Positions 53,640-63,419 of a stretch of DNA of 64,000 nt are shown in pieces. The stretch's first letter is position 1, and every line of letters begins with the position of its first letter. The notes beneath the pieces are model-generated. The model saw nothing but the letters and a program-made list of their open reading frames with translations, ran no database searches and was not told where the DNA came from. This DNA comes from Anodontia alba (taxonomy: Eukaryota > Mollusca > Bivalvia > Lucinida > Lucinidae): the NCBI GenBank assembly GCA_964016985.1, contig OZ024827.1, positions 77,082,335 through 77,146,334 of the forward strand. The letters run 5' to 3'. The position numbers and the translations under genes were made by a program.

Positions 53640-53850
53640 CCGACAAATCCCACTTATGTAGGAAGGAGAGGTGTTTGCCGGGGTATACATTATTTTTCTT
53701 GTTTCTGCTCCGTACGTGGAGTGTGGAGCCCTGCTTGTTAGAACTGCCTAAAAGAGGCAGTTCTGATGGGACCTGCAGTCTGTGTTTGGGGTGGGGATGG
53801 AGGAATATCATCCTTTTCCATCTGAAATGCTTCATTTTTAAAGCCATAAA
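53640..53850. repeat. P2c element, degenerate
   Basis: 'ggggtatacattatttttct', 'gttagaactgcctaaaagag', 'ggcagttctgatgggacctg'. The inner stem still pairs though its sequence differs from other P2c copies. Confidence 0.6.
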
Positions 53851-53853
53851 AAT

Positions 53854-54097
53854 CTGGGCTCAGTTGTTCAAAGCTAACGACACCATTAGTTAACGATACG
53901 TTAAAATTTATATTGAGTGATACGCAAATATGGTGAAATTTTTTGCTGAAAAAATGTGAGTAGCTTTTGCAGTGCAAAAGCTACTCACATTTTTTCAGCA
54001 AAAAATATCAGAATATTGTATATTGAATCTGCTAAAACACTTAACGAAATGACCTTTAACGAGCTCGTTAAGCTAACGACGCTTTGAACAACTGGGC
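53854..54097. mobile_element. P6 MITE, complete
   Basis: Ends 'gggctcagttgttcaaagct' and 'gctttgaacaactgggccc'. Next come 'gttagttaacgatacgttaa' and 'cgagctcgttaagctaacga'. The central hairpin (about 53940-54007) has perfect arms of about 32 bp around 'agt'. Confidence 0.87.
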
Positions 54098-54282
54098 CCT
54101 GACTGTTTTGCATAGGCATGGTGGTGTGATGCTTCTGCTTCCTTTTCATTGTTGCATTTGCTCATGTTTATACATGTCGGTTTATTACATGCCTTTGTTT
54201 GTTCGTATACTATGCTCTTACGCCACCTGCATGTGGCCTGAGTTTATCTTCAATAAAGTTATGTTCTGTTCTGTTCAGTAAC
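54098..54282 (+). repeat. LINE 3' end fragment
   Basis: It finishes 'caataaagttatgttctgtt' followed by 'ctgttc', a short-unit 3' tail typical of CR1/L2-like LINEs. No coding block remains. Confidence 0.55.
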
Positions 54283-54499
54283 TTCTTGAATCAAGTGAAA
54301 GGGAGAATGACTGTAAAAATGATTTCACGATCAATCTTCACAAAATTATGCGGCCAAGATGGGATTTATACTTGCAAGCCCTGAATCAGGATTTTCAGTC
54401 AGATGCCCCAGCTACTGTTGGCTGAGTCAAACAAACTGATAACAAAATAACTTCTATTGTGAAAATGACTAGACATGCTGAGCTCTGCAATTCAGTTTA

Positions 54500-54715
54500 A
54501 CCTTTATCCAGCTGAATAATTTAATTAGCCACACCCATTTCTGACTATCAGCCAATCAGACTGCATCATATAATATTTTCGTTCAAATTCACAAACTGAA
54601 TGACAAACAGTGTAGATCCTGATCAGATGGCTTCTTCAGAAGCCATCTGATCTGGATCTACACTGTTTGCAAAGGTAGGGCTTGTCGTGAACAGCAGGGT
54701 ATGGGTTAACACTTA
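54500..54715. mobile_element. P1c MITE, inverted copy
   Basis: 'aacctttatccagctgaata' to 'acagcagggtatgggttaac'. The hairpin inner stem is 'cagatggcttc'/'gaagccatctg', a variant of the usual P1c stem. Confidence 0.8.
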
Positions 54716-54717
54716 GT

Positions 54718-54930
54718 TTACTACTCTGGGTAAAATTTTCAGCAGACCACATTAAGAAATATTTTTCTTGTTTTTTTTCCCAGAAAACAGGCTTTGGCAC
54801 TTTATGCAAATTGTCTCCTTCATTAGGAGACAATTTCCATGAAGTGTCAGGTCCTATTTTCTGGGAAAAATAAGAAAATTATCATGAATTTGTAGTCTGC
54901 TGAATTTGCTCATAGAGAGGTAAAGGTTAA
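54718..54930. mobile_element. P3 hairpin MITE
   Basis: 'actactctgggtaaaatttt' to 'catagagaggtaaaggttaa'. Arms 'actttatgcaaattgtctcc'/'ggagacaatttccatgaagt'. Confidence 0.76.
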
Positions 54931-55054
54931 ATGTATGCACCGGATATTACAGCTTACAAAAAAAAATATAAATCATCTGGGAAATTAACTACATAATGTA
55001 ATCAGACAAAAAAATAACTTGTAAAACTTATGACTCAACTAAACTGTGTGTATT

Positions 55055-55273
55055 AACCCTTAACCCTTGTCATGCTGAATATATTAAGATGCAACACCCA
55101 CTTCTAATTTTCAGCCAGTCAAATTACTTGATCCAGGTTGTTGATACAAATTCACATATCAAATGACAAACAGTGCAGATCCAGATCAGTTGGCTTCTGA
55201 AGAAGCCAACTGATCTGTATCTACACTGTTTGCAATGACAGGACCTATCCGGGTTCAGCAGGACCAGGGTTAA
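55055..55273. mobile_element. P1c MITE, complete
   Basis: 'aacccttgtcatgctgaata' and 'ttcagcaggaccagggttaa' are the ends. Hairpin 'agatccagatcagttggctt'/'aagccaactgatctgtatct'. Confidence 0.84.
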
Positions 55274-55279
55274 CATTCT

Positions 55280-55445
55280 TAATGTGCTAAGAAAATTTGT
55301 AGTAGAAGAGGAGAGAAGTCTTGATATTTCAAGTGAATCATCTGCTGGGCAGACAATTCATTTGAAATGCTGTCTTGTTTTGTTTTGTTTTTTTTTTGTT
55401 GTTGTTGTTTTTTGTTTTTCAGAAAAAAAAAAATAAAATTAGAAA
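55280..55445. repeat. P4 element with T-rich expansion
   Basis: 'cttgatatttcaagtgaatc' faces 'acaattcatttgaaatgctg'. It is followed by (TTTTG)/(GTT) runs. Confidence 0.62.
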
Positions 55446-55536
55446 TGTGTTTAAAAAAAACAACAAAAAAAAAAAAAAAAATAATGGCCCCAATTATATG
55501 TTTGCCCCTAAAATGCCAAGTTTGAAAAAGGGCATA

Positions 55537-55746
55537 CCAAAATAACCCTTAGTATTGGGATAGGCCTTTGCAAACAGTGCAGACCAACATCAGATGCTGC
55601 AGAACATGGCATCTGATCAGGGTCTACACTGTTTGCCACACATACAGCAATATTTTAGAGACAGCAACAGGTAGTAGAATGGGCTATTTCAAATTTTAGG
55701 ACAAGTATGGTAAGTAAAGTTGTCCCAATACTTTGGGTAAATATGG
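55537..55746. mobile_element. P1a MITE, complete
   Basis: TA at 55535-55536 and 55747-55748. Ends 'ccaaaataacccttagtatt' and 'atactttgggtaaatatgg'. Hairpin 'gcaaacagtgcagaccaaca'/'atcagggtctacactgtttg'. Confidence 0.83.
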
Positions 55747-56346
55747 TAGTAATAACTAAATTATGATCAAATATCAGATATGTTATAGACCACTGTAACC
55801 GACAGGGAGTGTGTAATATGACAGGCGGTGGAAAAATATCCAGACATTTCATGATCCTGTCTTTCGACTGCAGCTACCTACTGGTATTAGCAAAAACTAC
55901 ATGGATTGGTATATGAAAGGCCTCACTTTTCTGATGCATATATCTTTCGTTCAGAGATTTTCCGAGGCTGCTTGTTCTCTTGGTACTCAATGAATTGACT
56001 GCGATATTTGTCTAACCACCGGCAATAAATGGGTACAAAAAATCAAAGGGCAGTATATGAATGAGTCAACATTTCAGACGATCTAGTATATGAATGGGTC
56101 CGTTTTTTCAAAGGCCAGGAATATGAATGGGGTATGTTTCAAAATACTGGCTCAAACACCCTTACCACAATTAATCCCAAGTTGCCCCCACGAGGGGCTA
56201 CCATGGAGGAACAGAGATCTGGAATAAAATTCCTGCTTTTAGAGGATGTAAAACTTAGCCACATTTTTCAAAGGCTGCAGAAAAGTTTTTTCTAAAGCCT
56301 GCATATCCCATTCAACCTTTTATAGCTGGGTTTCACAGTCTGGGGA

Positions 56347-56647
56347 TTTGTTTGTGTTGAGGTTTTATGGCCCAGTCAACCCAATGGTGTCAAGCGCGTT
56401 CAGTTTACCTAACCACATGTTTACTGGGCAGGCTTAGTCCTCTTAGCGGTTAACCAGTATTGTGCACATTCTTTCGCCAGAAAATGACAACTGCCCTTCT
56501 TGAATCAGCGGAAGGGAGAGAATGACTGTAGAAAATACTTCACGATCAATCTCCATGAAAGAATGTTGCCGACCTCGGCGGGGATTGAACCCACGACCTC
56601 CTGGTCTCCAGTCGGAATGCGCATCCAAATAAGCCACCAAGGCTGGC
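56347..56647 (-). mobile_element. tRNA-headed SINE inside mariner
   Basis: 301 bp with the perfect 13-bp TSD 'cacagtctgggga' (56334-56346, 56648-56660). B box 'gggttcaatcccc' and head ending 'ggccagccttggtggc' on the minus strand. Confidence 0.92.
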
Positions 56648-56937
56648 CACAGTCTGGGGAAGGCAGGACAAGCGTGAGGGACAAGCCTAGCACAGAGAGG
56701 CCGACTAAGGCAGTGACCCCTAAAATGGTGGCGAATGTTTAGGGTTTTTTATCAACAAAGATCGCAGAGTGAGATTGCAGGTGGTTGCTAATCAGTTCAG
56801 CATATCATGAAACAAGAGGCCCACGGGCCACGATTCGCTCACCTGAGTGACACAGCCACTGCAGACATGCAGATGTTATGCAACATTTTTCCAATCCTAT
56901 CATCGCAACTAATGAAAATATCATCATTTGAGCAGTT

Positions 56938-57000
56938 CTTAATCTGCTTATCAGGGCGGTGGCGTGTCACCCTCATTGAATGATATTTGGCTACACTGAT
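56938..57000. repeat. 63-bp LINE-derived patch
   Basis: Identical over 63 bp to 51016-51078 in the LINE fragment (begins 'cttaatctgcttatcaggg'). On the minus strand it codes ISVAKYHSMRVTRHRPDKQI, a LINE ORF2 segment. No other LINE sequence surrounds it. Confidence 0.92.
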
Positions 57001-59103
57001 TGGTTTTGAAGAAGAATATATGGGCCTGACAGTCAATGGAGCATGATCATTTGAATAAACTATCAATCACATTTCAACAGAAGGATCAATGTGAAATTTG
57101 GTGGAAACTGGCTAAGTGGTTTCTGAAGAATCGTGATTTTATACATGTAAACAGCACAGTGGCAGGGACATATTATAAATATAAACCAGATGATGGCCAT
57201 CTTAGATTTCCAATCAGAACAATTTTAACTACTGTTGATCTACAAGTCACTTCGATACTTTCAATATAAATGTATATGGCCCACACAAATAGGGAAGCAA
57301 ATTTGACCTTGGAGGTAAAAAGGTCAAATGTCAACATAGAACCATCATTTGAGCAATTTTGGTAGATCTCCTATCCCCCGTAATTTGTGCAAAGATTAGG
57401 ACCCAGGGCTTATTTGGTTATGGAGAAGAAGATTTTTAAAGGTTTTTACCATATATGGGCATGGCAGCCATTTTGATCAATGGACCATACCCATTTTAGC
57501 AATCTTTCATTCTCCTGCCCACGGAGGCTCCGCATGAAATTTGAGCAACACTGGCCCGGAGGCTTCAGAGGAAAAGCCATTTGAAATTGTCAACATTTTT
57601 TCCATACAAATGTATGGGGCCCATACAAATGCATACAGAAGCAAACTTGACCTCGCCGTAAAAAGGTTAAATGTCAATGTATGACAATTATTTTAGCAAC
57701 TTTGGTAGACCGCCCGTTCCAGATGATATATGCAAAGATTCAGCCACAAGCCATCCTCGGTTTTGGAGAATAAGATTTTTAAATGTTTTTTCCCATGCAA
57801 ATGCATAAGGAAGCAACTTGACCTTGCCGTAAAAAGGTCAAATGTCAATGTATGACTATTATTTTAGCAACTTTGGTAGATCCCCTGTCCCCGATGATTT
57901 AAGCAAACATTCAGCCCCAAAGCATCCTCGGTTCTAGAGAAGAAGATTTATAAAGGTTTTTACCATATATGGGCATGGCGCCCATCTTGGTCATCGAACC
58001 GTGACCATTTTAGCAATCTTTTGTTCCCCCTATCTAAGGAGGCTCCATATGAAATTTGAACAAAATTGGCCCAGAGGCTCCAGAGGAGAAGTTGTTTGAA
58101 ATTCTGAACATTTTTCCCATACAAATGCATAAGGAAGCAAAATTGACCTTAACGTAAAAAGGTCAAATGTCAATAAACGACCATTATTTTAGCAATTTTG
58201 GTAGCCCTCTTGTTCCCAAAGATATATGCAAAGATTCAGCCATAAGGCATGCTCGGTTTTGGAGAAGAAGATTTTTAAAGGTTTTTCCCATACAAATGCA
58301 CAGGGAAGCAAACTTGACCTTGCCGTAAAAAGGTCAAACGTCAATGTACGACAATTCTTTTAGTAATTTTGGTAGACCTCCCGTCCCCGATGATTCCTGC
58401 AAAGGTTCAGCCCAAAGGCATTCTCGGTTCTGAAGGAAAGATTTTTAAAGGTTTTTACCATATATGGGCGTGGCGGCCATCTTGGTCAACGGACCGCGAC
58501 AATTTTAGCAATTTTTCGTTCCCCCACCCTAAGGAGGCTCCATATGAAATTTGCGCAAAATTGGCCCAGAGGCTCCAGAGGAGAAGTTGTTTGAAATTCT
58601 GAACATTTTTCCCATACAAATGCATAAGGAAGCAAAATTGACCTTACCGTAAAAAGGTCAAATGTCAATGTACGATCATTATTTTAGCAATTTTGGTAGC
58701 TCTCCTGTTCCCAAAGATATATGCAAAGATTCAGCCATAAGGCATGCTCGGTTTTGGAGAAGAAGATTTTTAAAGGTTTTTCCCATACAAATGCATAGGG
58801 AAGCAAACTTGACCTTGCCGTAAAAAGGTCAAACGTCAACGTACGACAATTCTTTTAGCAATTTTGGTAGACCTCCCGTCCCCGATGATTCCTGCAAAGG
58901 TTCAGCCCCAAGGCATTCTCGATTCTGGAGAAGAAGATTTTTAAAGGTTTTTACCATATATGGGCGTGGCAGCCAGCTTGGTCAACGGACCGCAACCAAT
59001 TTCAGCAATTTTTCGTTCCCCCACCCTAAGGAGGCTCCATATGAAATTTGAGCAAAATTGGCTCAGCGGTTTCAGAGGAGAAGTCGTTTGAAAATGTTAA
59101 CGG

Positions 59104-59140
59104 ATGGACGGACGGACGGACGGACGGACGGACGGACGAC
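59104..59140. repeat. (GGAC)n microsatellite
   Basis: About eight GGAC/ACGG units in the tail of the T1-like element. The same position in the 32.25-kb element has 'gacgacggacgacgg'. Confidence 0.9.
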
Positions 59141-59713
59141 GGATGAAAAGTGATCACAATAGCTCATCCTGAGCAGAGCTCAGGTGAGCTAAAAATAGGT
59201 ATGAGTAAGGTAAGTGCTAGGTGGGTGCAGAAACAGCTGACAGAAGACCAAAAGGCATCCAGGGCGACCATACTAAAAGAACATTTGAGGCGTTTTAACC
59301 ATGATGAAAATAAGCTTTTAAACTGTATTGTCACTGGGGATGAAATGTGGGTTCATTATGCTGAACCTGAAACAAAAGCTAAGTCAAAGCATGGAACCAC
59401 TAAAGCTGGTTCCCCATCTCCCAAGAAGTTTAATCTGTCTCCATCTACTGGCAAGGTTATGCCTGTTGCTTTCTGGGAGTCACATGGAATAATACGGGCA
59501 CATCTCATGCCAAAAGGTTGAACTGTGACTGTTAGATACTATTCAGAAGTAAGTTTGAAAAGAAAAACTCACAGAAAAACTGAAAAAGTTGCATCCAGGC
59601 TAGTAGGAGACCAGGTCGGCTTTGAGTTAGCTGTAACTAGAATTACCTCGGCAGTAGGTCTACTTCATGATTTGCAGAGGGAATAGAAAAGCTCGTATTA
59701 CAAGACGGCAAAA

Positions 59714-59999
59714 TTGAATGTGTTGGGGTTTAATGACACGTCAACCCTTGAGGGTCATTTTGTGTCGTCTCCCAGAGAAAGGGAGAAAAGAGATAGAAGA
59801 GAGTAGAGGAGATGAAAGAGAGGGACAGGGAAGAAAGAGGAACAGGAATGAAAGTGAAGAAACAGAAGAAATAAAAACATTCCCCCTCTACCCTTACCCA
59901 CTACAAGGATAGCAGGCCTTGCCCAACTGTAAGCCAATATCAGTTGGACGCCCCAGTGAGGTAAGATACACAGCACCTTCGCACCACCCGACCACCCCC
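59714..59999. mobile_element. R3 retroposon-like insert inside mariner
   Basis: 286 bp with the perfect 14-bp TSD 'acaagacggcaaaa' (59700-59713, 60000-60013). It matches 30493-30771 through 'aagaaagaggaacaggaatg', 'actacaaggatagcagg' and 'ccaccccc'. No gene inside: frames through the AGA-rich part are low complexity. Confidence 0.9.
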
Positions 60000-60224
60000 A
60001 CAAGACGGCAAAAGTGTATAAACCTAGGTGGGGTATACTTAGAAAAAGAATAAAAAGAATTTTTGAAAAATATTTAACAGACTTTAAGAGCAAAAAGTCC
60101 AGATATTTTCCGACCGCCCCTGGTACTCTACTTGAGTTGGGCAATTGTCGTGCCAGATACTGATTGTAATGAGGACCCACGATAACATTTGTATGGAGAA
60201 ATGTGTTCACTATTTTGCAAATCA

Positions 60225-60420
60225 TACAGTAAATGTCCTAAAACTTTGAAACTTTATGCAGTTGTTTCTTAAAATACTTAGTGGAATGACAAACAGTACT
60301 AGTGTAGACCCTGATCACTGCTCTTTCAGATGCAGACAGATCTGGGCCAGCACTGTTTCCATACGCCATTTTGTTAGAAACTTTGGTGTATGAAATTTTA
60401 GGACAGTTATCGTAACTGCA
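60225..60420. repeat. P1b hairpin element, diverged
   Basis: 'acagtaaatgtcctaaaact', 'aatacttagtggaatgacaa', 'agtgtagaccctgatcactg' and 'gaaattttaggacagttatc'. Confidence 0.62.
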
Positions 60421-60519
60421 TTACAGAGAACTGAAAAACGTTTATCTGGATATCCTCTTATCTGTAGAACTGACAACAGCAAAAAAAATAACAACAACAA
60501 AAAAACGAAAAAAAAACTA

Positions 60520-61840
60520 GAGCTGGTGTTTGTAAAACACTATGCCCCCAACTGTCTGACACTAACACTGCTTGACTCCAACATTGCTTGCCCATGACGA
60601 TAACAACAATACAAATATACGAGATTTCAATGTTATTTTATTAAAAGGGAAATAACTCTAAAATGGGAGATAATTTGGATAGGAAAAAAAATATGGGTCA
60701 CCTACTTTTTCATGAGGAATCCATATATGAAATTTCAAACTAGCATGCACAGTTCAAAACTTATGCTATGCATCAAAAAGTGTGCAATGTAAAAATGCCC
60801 AAAATGACAAAGGGCCATAACTCAAGAAGTACTTTTCAGAATTTATTCAAAAGTTAATCAGGTCATCTACTCATCAATACCAATCTATTCACCAGGTTTC
60901 AAGGCTCTAGCTTCAATAACTTTTGAGATATTTTGCTGACAAGATTTCATCTATATTTTTTCAAAGGGCCATAACTCAGGAAAGGGGCATAATCCTGATG
61001 GGAAAAAAAATACGGGTCAGCTATTTTTTCATGAGGAATCCATATATGAAATTGCAAAACCCTAGCCTGCACAGTTCAAAACTTATGCTATGCATCAAAA
61101 AATGTGCAACGTAAAAAAGCCCAAAGTTATAAAGGGCCATAACTCATGAAGTAATTTTCAGAATTTATTCAAAAGTTAATCAGGTCATCTACTCATCAAT
61201 ACCAATCTATTCACCAAGTTTCAAGGCTCTAGCTTCAATAGCTTTTGAGATATTTTGCTGACAAGAATTCATCCATATTTTTTCAAAGGGCCATAACTCA
61301 GGAAAGGGGCATAATCCTGATAAGAAAAAACATACGTGTCAGCTATTTTTTCATGAGGAATCCATATATGAAATTTCAAAACCCTAGCATGCACAGTTCA
61401 AAACTTATGCTATGCATCAAAAAGTGTGCAATTGTAAAAATGCCCAAAGTTATAAAGGGCCATAACTCATGAAGTAATTTTCAGAATTTATTCAAAAGTT
61501 AATCAGGTCATCTACTCATCAATACCAATCTATTCACCAGGTTTCAAGGCTCTAGCTTCAATAGCTTTTGAGGTATTTTGCTGACAAGATTTCATCTATA
61601 TTTTTTCAAAGGGCCATAACTCAAGAAAAGGGGCATAATCCTGATGGGAAAAAAAATACTGGTCAGCTATTTTTTCATGAAGAATCCATATATGAAATTT
61701 CAAACCCCTAGCATGTATGGTTTAGAAGTTATGCTATGCATCAAAAAGCGTAACAGACGGACGGACGGACGGACGCACGCACAAACGTCCCAGAAGCAAT
61801 ATGCCCCTCCAACTTCTTCGAAGTTGGGGGTATAAAAACA
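60520..61840. mobile_element. T2 element with 322-bp tandem units
   Basis: 'tttgtaaaacactatgcccc' opens. The box 'tcaaagggccataactcagg' recurs at 60961, 61283 and 61606, with 'tgaggaatccatatatgaaa' in step, so about three and a half units of 322-323 bp. It closes with (GGAC)n and 'aacttcttcgaagttggggg' plus 'tataaaa'. The septin P-loop exon begins at 61849, nine bases on. Confidence 0.85.
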
Positions 61841-61848
61841 AGCCCTAC

Positions 61849-61955
61849 CTTGACAGTTTTCTGTATTCTGTGTGAGGGTCCCGGATATTCTGCCGAGTAA
61901 AGATCTGTGAGGAACAGTGAGTTTATTAATGTGGATTTACCAAGCCCAGATTCAC
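61849..61955 (-). CDS. SEPTIN7: Septin exon: P-loop (G1)
   Basis: 107 bp. The acceptor 'tttcag' precedes and the donor 'gtaggg' follows. The translation begins [15 protein letters not shown], the Walker A/P-loop that binds GTP phosphates, then [21 protein letters not shown]. The first glycine codon is split with the previous exon, and the exon ends in phase 0. A T2 repeat ends only about 9 bp beyond the donor, so almost no unique intron sequence remains on that side. Confidence 0.94.
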
Positions 61956-61974
61956 CTGAAACATAATTAAAAAT

Positions 61975-62090
61975 TTGTTCAAACCACTCTTATAATGAGC
62001 AATTTCAGCAGTGACACATTGATATTTTTCTTGTTTTTCCTAGAAAATAAGCTTTTGAGATTTCATGCATATTGTCTCCTATCACATTAT
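61975..62090. repeat. P3 left half
   Basis: 'accactcttataatgagcaa', 'gagatttcatgcatattgtc' then a break. Confidence 0.6.
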
Positions 62091-62129
62091 CCACAATCAT
62101 GATATTACTGAGAGGTTGTCAAAAGGGAC

Positions 62130-62378
62130 ATTAACCCTTAAAACGCCAAGAAAACCTGCATCTGAAAATGTCATCTGTTTATGTCATCTGCTGAATATTC
62201 GTGCAAACTTTTCAAACCTATTTTTGCATACAGGCAAACAGTGTGGCCCCAGATCAGACTGCTCCTAAAAGAGCAATCTGATCTGGGTCCACACTGTTTG
62301 CAGCAGAAATGACTTTTAAAATCACAAGCAAGTGACAAAGCAGACGACAATTGTTGTAGTTGGCAGTTTAAGGGTTAA
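62130..62378. mobile_element. P1e MITE with hairpin
   Basis: 'taacccttaaaacgccaaga' and 'gttggcagtttaagggtta' are inverted ends. The hairpin is 'gcaaacagtgtggccccaga'/'gatctgggtccacactgttt' with inner stem 'cagactgctcct'/'agagcaatctg'. Note the paired change: tgg.cc in the left arm is matched by ggt.ca on the right. Confidence 0.82.
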
Positions 62379-62446
62379 AGCAAACACACCCACCTATCAA
62401 AAAAAAAAAAAATAAATAAATAAAAAATGTTTTCTTGTCTTCTAAT

Positions 62447-62560
62447 CCTTTCAGCCCTGCGAAGCAATACAACTTTTTTGCAAACAGTGTAGATCCTGAT
62501 GAGACGGCTCATTATGAGCCGTCTCATCAGGATCTACACTGTTTGCCATTATGTTTTGAT
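62447..62560. mobile_element. P1e hairpin, perfect 33-bp arms
   Basis: Arms 62480-62512 and 62514-62546 are perfectly complementary around a single T. Inner stem 'gagacggctcat'/'atgagccgtctc'. 'cctttcagccctgcga' precedes it. Confidence 0.85.
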
Positions 62561-63390
62561 TTTTGACTGAGATCCCTATGAAGAAGCACATTTGCAAAAT
62601 TTTAGCATGATTTACAGCAAAACCATTTGTCTGATGTCAAATAAAAATGTTAAACTATAATAACCCGCTGTTATCGTCTCACGGGCAGATAACTCTTGTC
62701 AAACATTGCTGAAATTTGCCCATTAGCAATCCCAAACCACATCTCCTTTATATCAATGCATGTACCAAGTCTGGTTAAAATCCCTTGACATTTACTCAAT
62801 TTATTGGAAAGAAAATATAGGCGTGTCTCGGGCAGATAACTCCGCAAAATTTGATTAAATTTGCCGATTAGCAATCCCAAATGAAAATATTTGATTTTTG
62901 TCAGTTGTACGTCCGTCCGTACGTCCATATTTAGTTTCCCGATGATAACTTTCAAGAGTAAACATCAATGGATTTTCACCAAACTTGGCATGTGCATTGA
63001 TATTGTGGTGATCTGGTTTAGGATTGCCAATGGCTGTAAAATATGCAAAACTCCATACGTTAAGTAGTTTGGATGCATGTTTTCAATAAGTTCCACTTAT
63101 TCAAAGTTTCTGAAATTTTCACATTACTGTTATGGGACATCAATAATTTAAAATCAGTGATGAAATTAACAAATATTTTTAATAAGAAAAATACCGAAAA
63201 TGCAGTTTACTATAGATATTGCATAGGTCAGACCCATTTTTGGTCATTAAATTAATCTTGCGGTAAATATTTAAAGCACAGGAACAGAAACAACAAATGG
63301 TTTTTGATAAGATATTGTCAATTACAAATAATTTTTTTTCCATTTATAATAAAAGGAATCAGAGGATGTCAAAAGCACAGTAGTTTTTTG
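62560..63390. repeat. R1 repeat with an inserted 135-bp tandem pair
   Basis: R1 text ('aaaaccatttgtctgatgtc', then 'tgaaattttcacattactgt', 'gatattgtcaattacaaata') is split near 62660-62990. The insert has 'cgggcagataactc' and 'atttgcccattagcaatccc' twice, 135 bp apart, followed by 'cgtccgtccgtacgtcc'. Confidence 0.66.
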
Positions 63391-63419
63391 TCCCATGTGA
63401 TCAGTTTGATACCTCAAAT

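Larger units (their letters stand above)
53515..54425 (-). mobile_element. Old SINE split by later insertions
   Basis: The SINE 3' part is at 53515-53640 ('ggcctagtcaacactgttaa', 'gcggctaatcagtacttgtg'). The 5' part resumes at 54285 ('cttcttgaatcaagtgaaag') and ends with a tRNA-like head near 54425. In between lie P2c-like, P6 and LINE-tail segments. About 25 bp of SINE centre is lost. Confidence 0.7.
56811..59195 (+). mobile_element. T1-like element with a 495-bp higher-order repeat
   Basis: Head 'aacaagaggcccacgggcca' and 'cgctcacctgagtgac'; tail of (GGAC)n, 'gatcacaatagctcatcctg' and stem 'agctcatcctgagc'/'gctcaggtgagct' then 'aaaa'. Inside, 'aaaaaggtcaaatgtcaa' boxes alternate at about 325 and 170 bp, and 'atatgggcgtggc' boxes recur near 57460, 57970, 58466 and 58964, so a unit of about 495 bp. 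The termini match the 32.25-kb element, but the internal repeats are unrelated. Translated flanks (QHIM | KIGMSKV) show it sits in mariner coding sequence. Confidence 0.87.
56203..60053 (+). pseudogene. Mariner transposase pseudogene in four pieces
   Basis: Piece 1 (56203-56346): start MEEQRSGIKF and, after frame changes, ACISHSTFYSWVSQ. Piece 2 (56661-56810): GRTSVRDKPSTERPTKAVTP, then a decayed HTH with TKIAE and SVQHIM. Piece 3 (about 59196-59713): GMSKVSARWVQKQLTEDQK, first catalytic Asp in VTGDEMWVHYAEPE, a stop at 59519-59521, and VRYYSEVSL. Piece 4 (after 60000): KCINLGGVYLEKE and a stop codon, the usual mariner C-terminus. About 60 codons with the second and third catalytic Asp (HDN.., YSPD..) are deleted, so it cannot be active. 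It is a different mariner lineage from the 4.2-kb copy. Confidence 0.83.
55819..60123 (+). mobile_element. Old mariner broken by three later insertions
   Basis: TA lies at 55817-55818 and 60124-60125. The ends carry imperfect inverted repeats ('ggcggtggaaaaatatcc' left, 'agatattttccgaccgcc' right). Subtracting the SINE (301 bp plus 13-bp TSD), the T1-like element (about 2.39 kb) and R3 (286 bp plus 14-bp TSD) leaves about 1.3 kb, the normal mariner size. The coding pieces continue across each insertion point. Confidence 0.78.

Noticed and set aside
59755..60225. 156-codon minus-strand frame with a hydrophobic stretch
   Set aside because: It crosses the R3 insert and the mariner end; the hydrophobic LFLLFLHFHSC run is the complement of the AGA/GAA-rich core.
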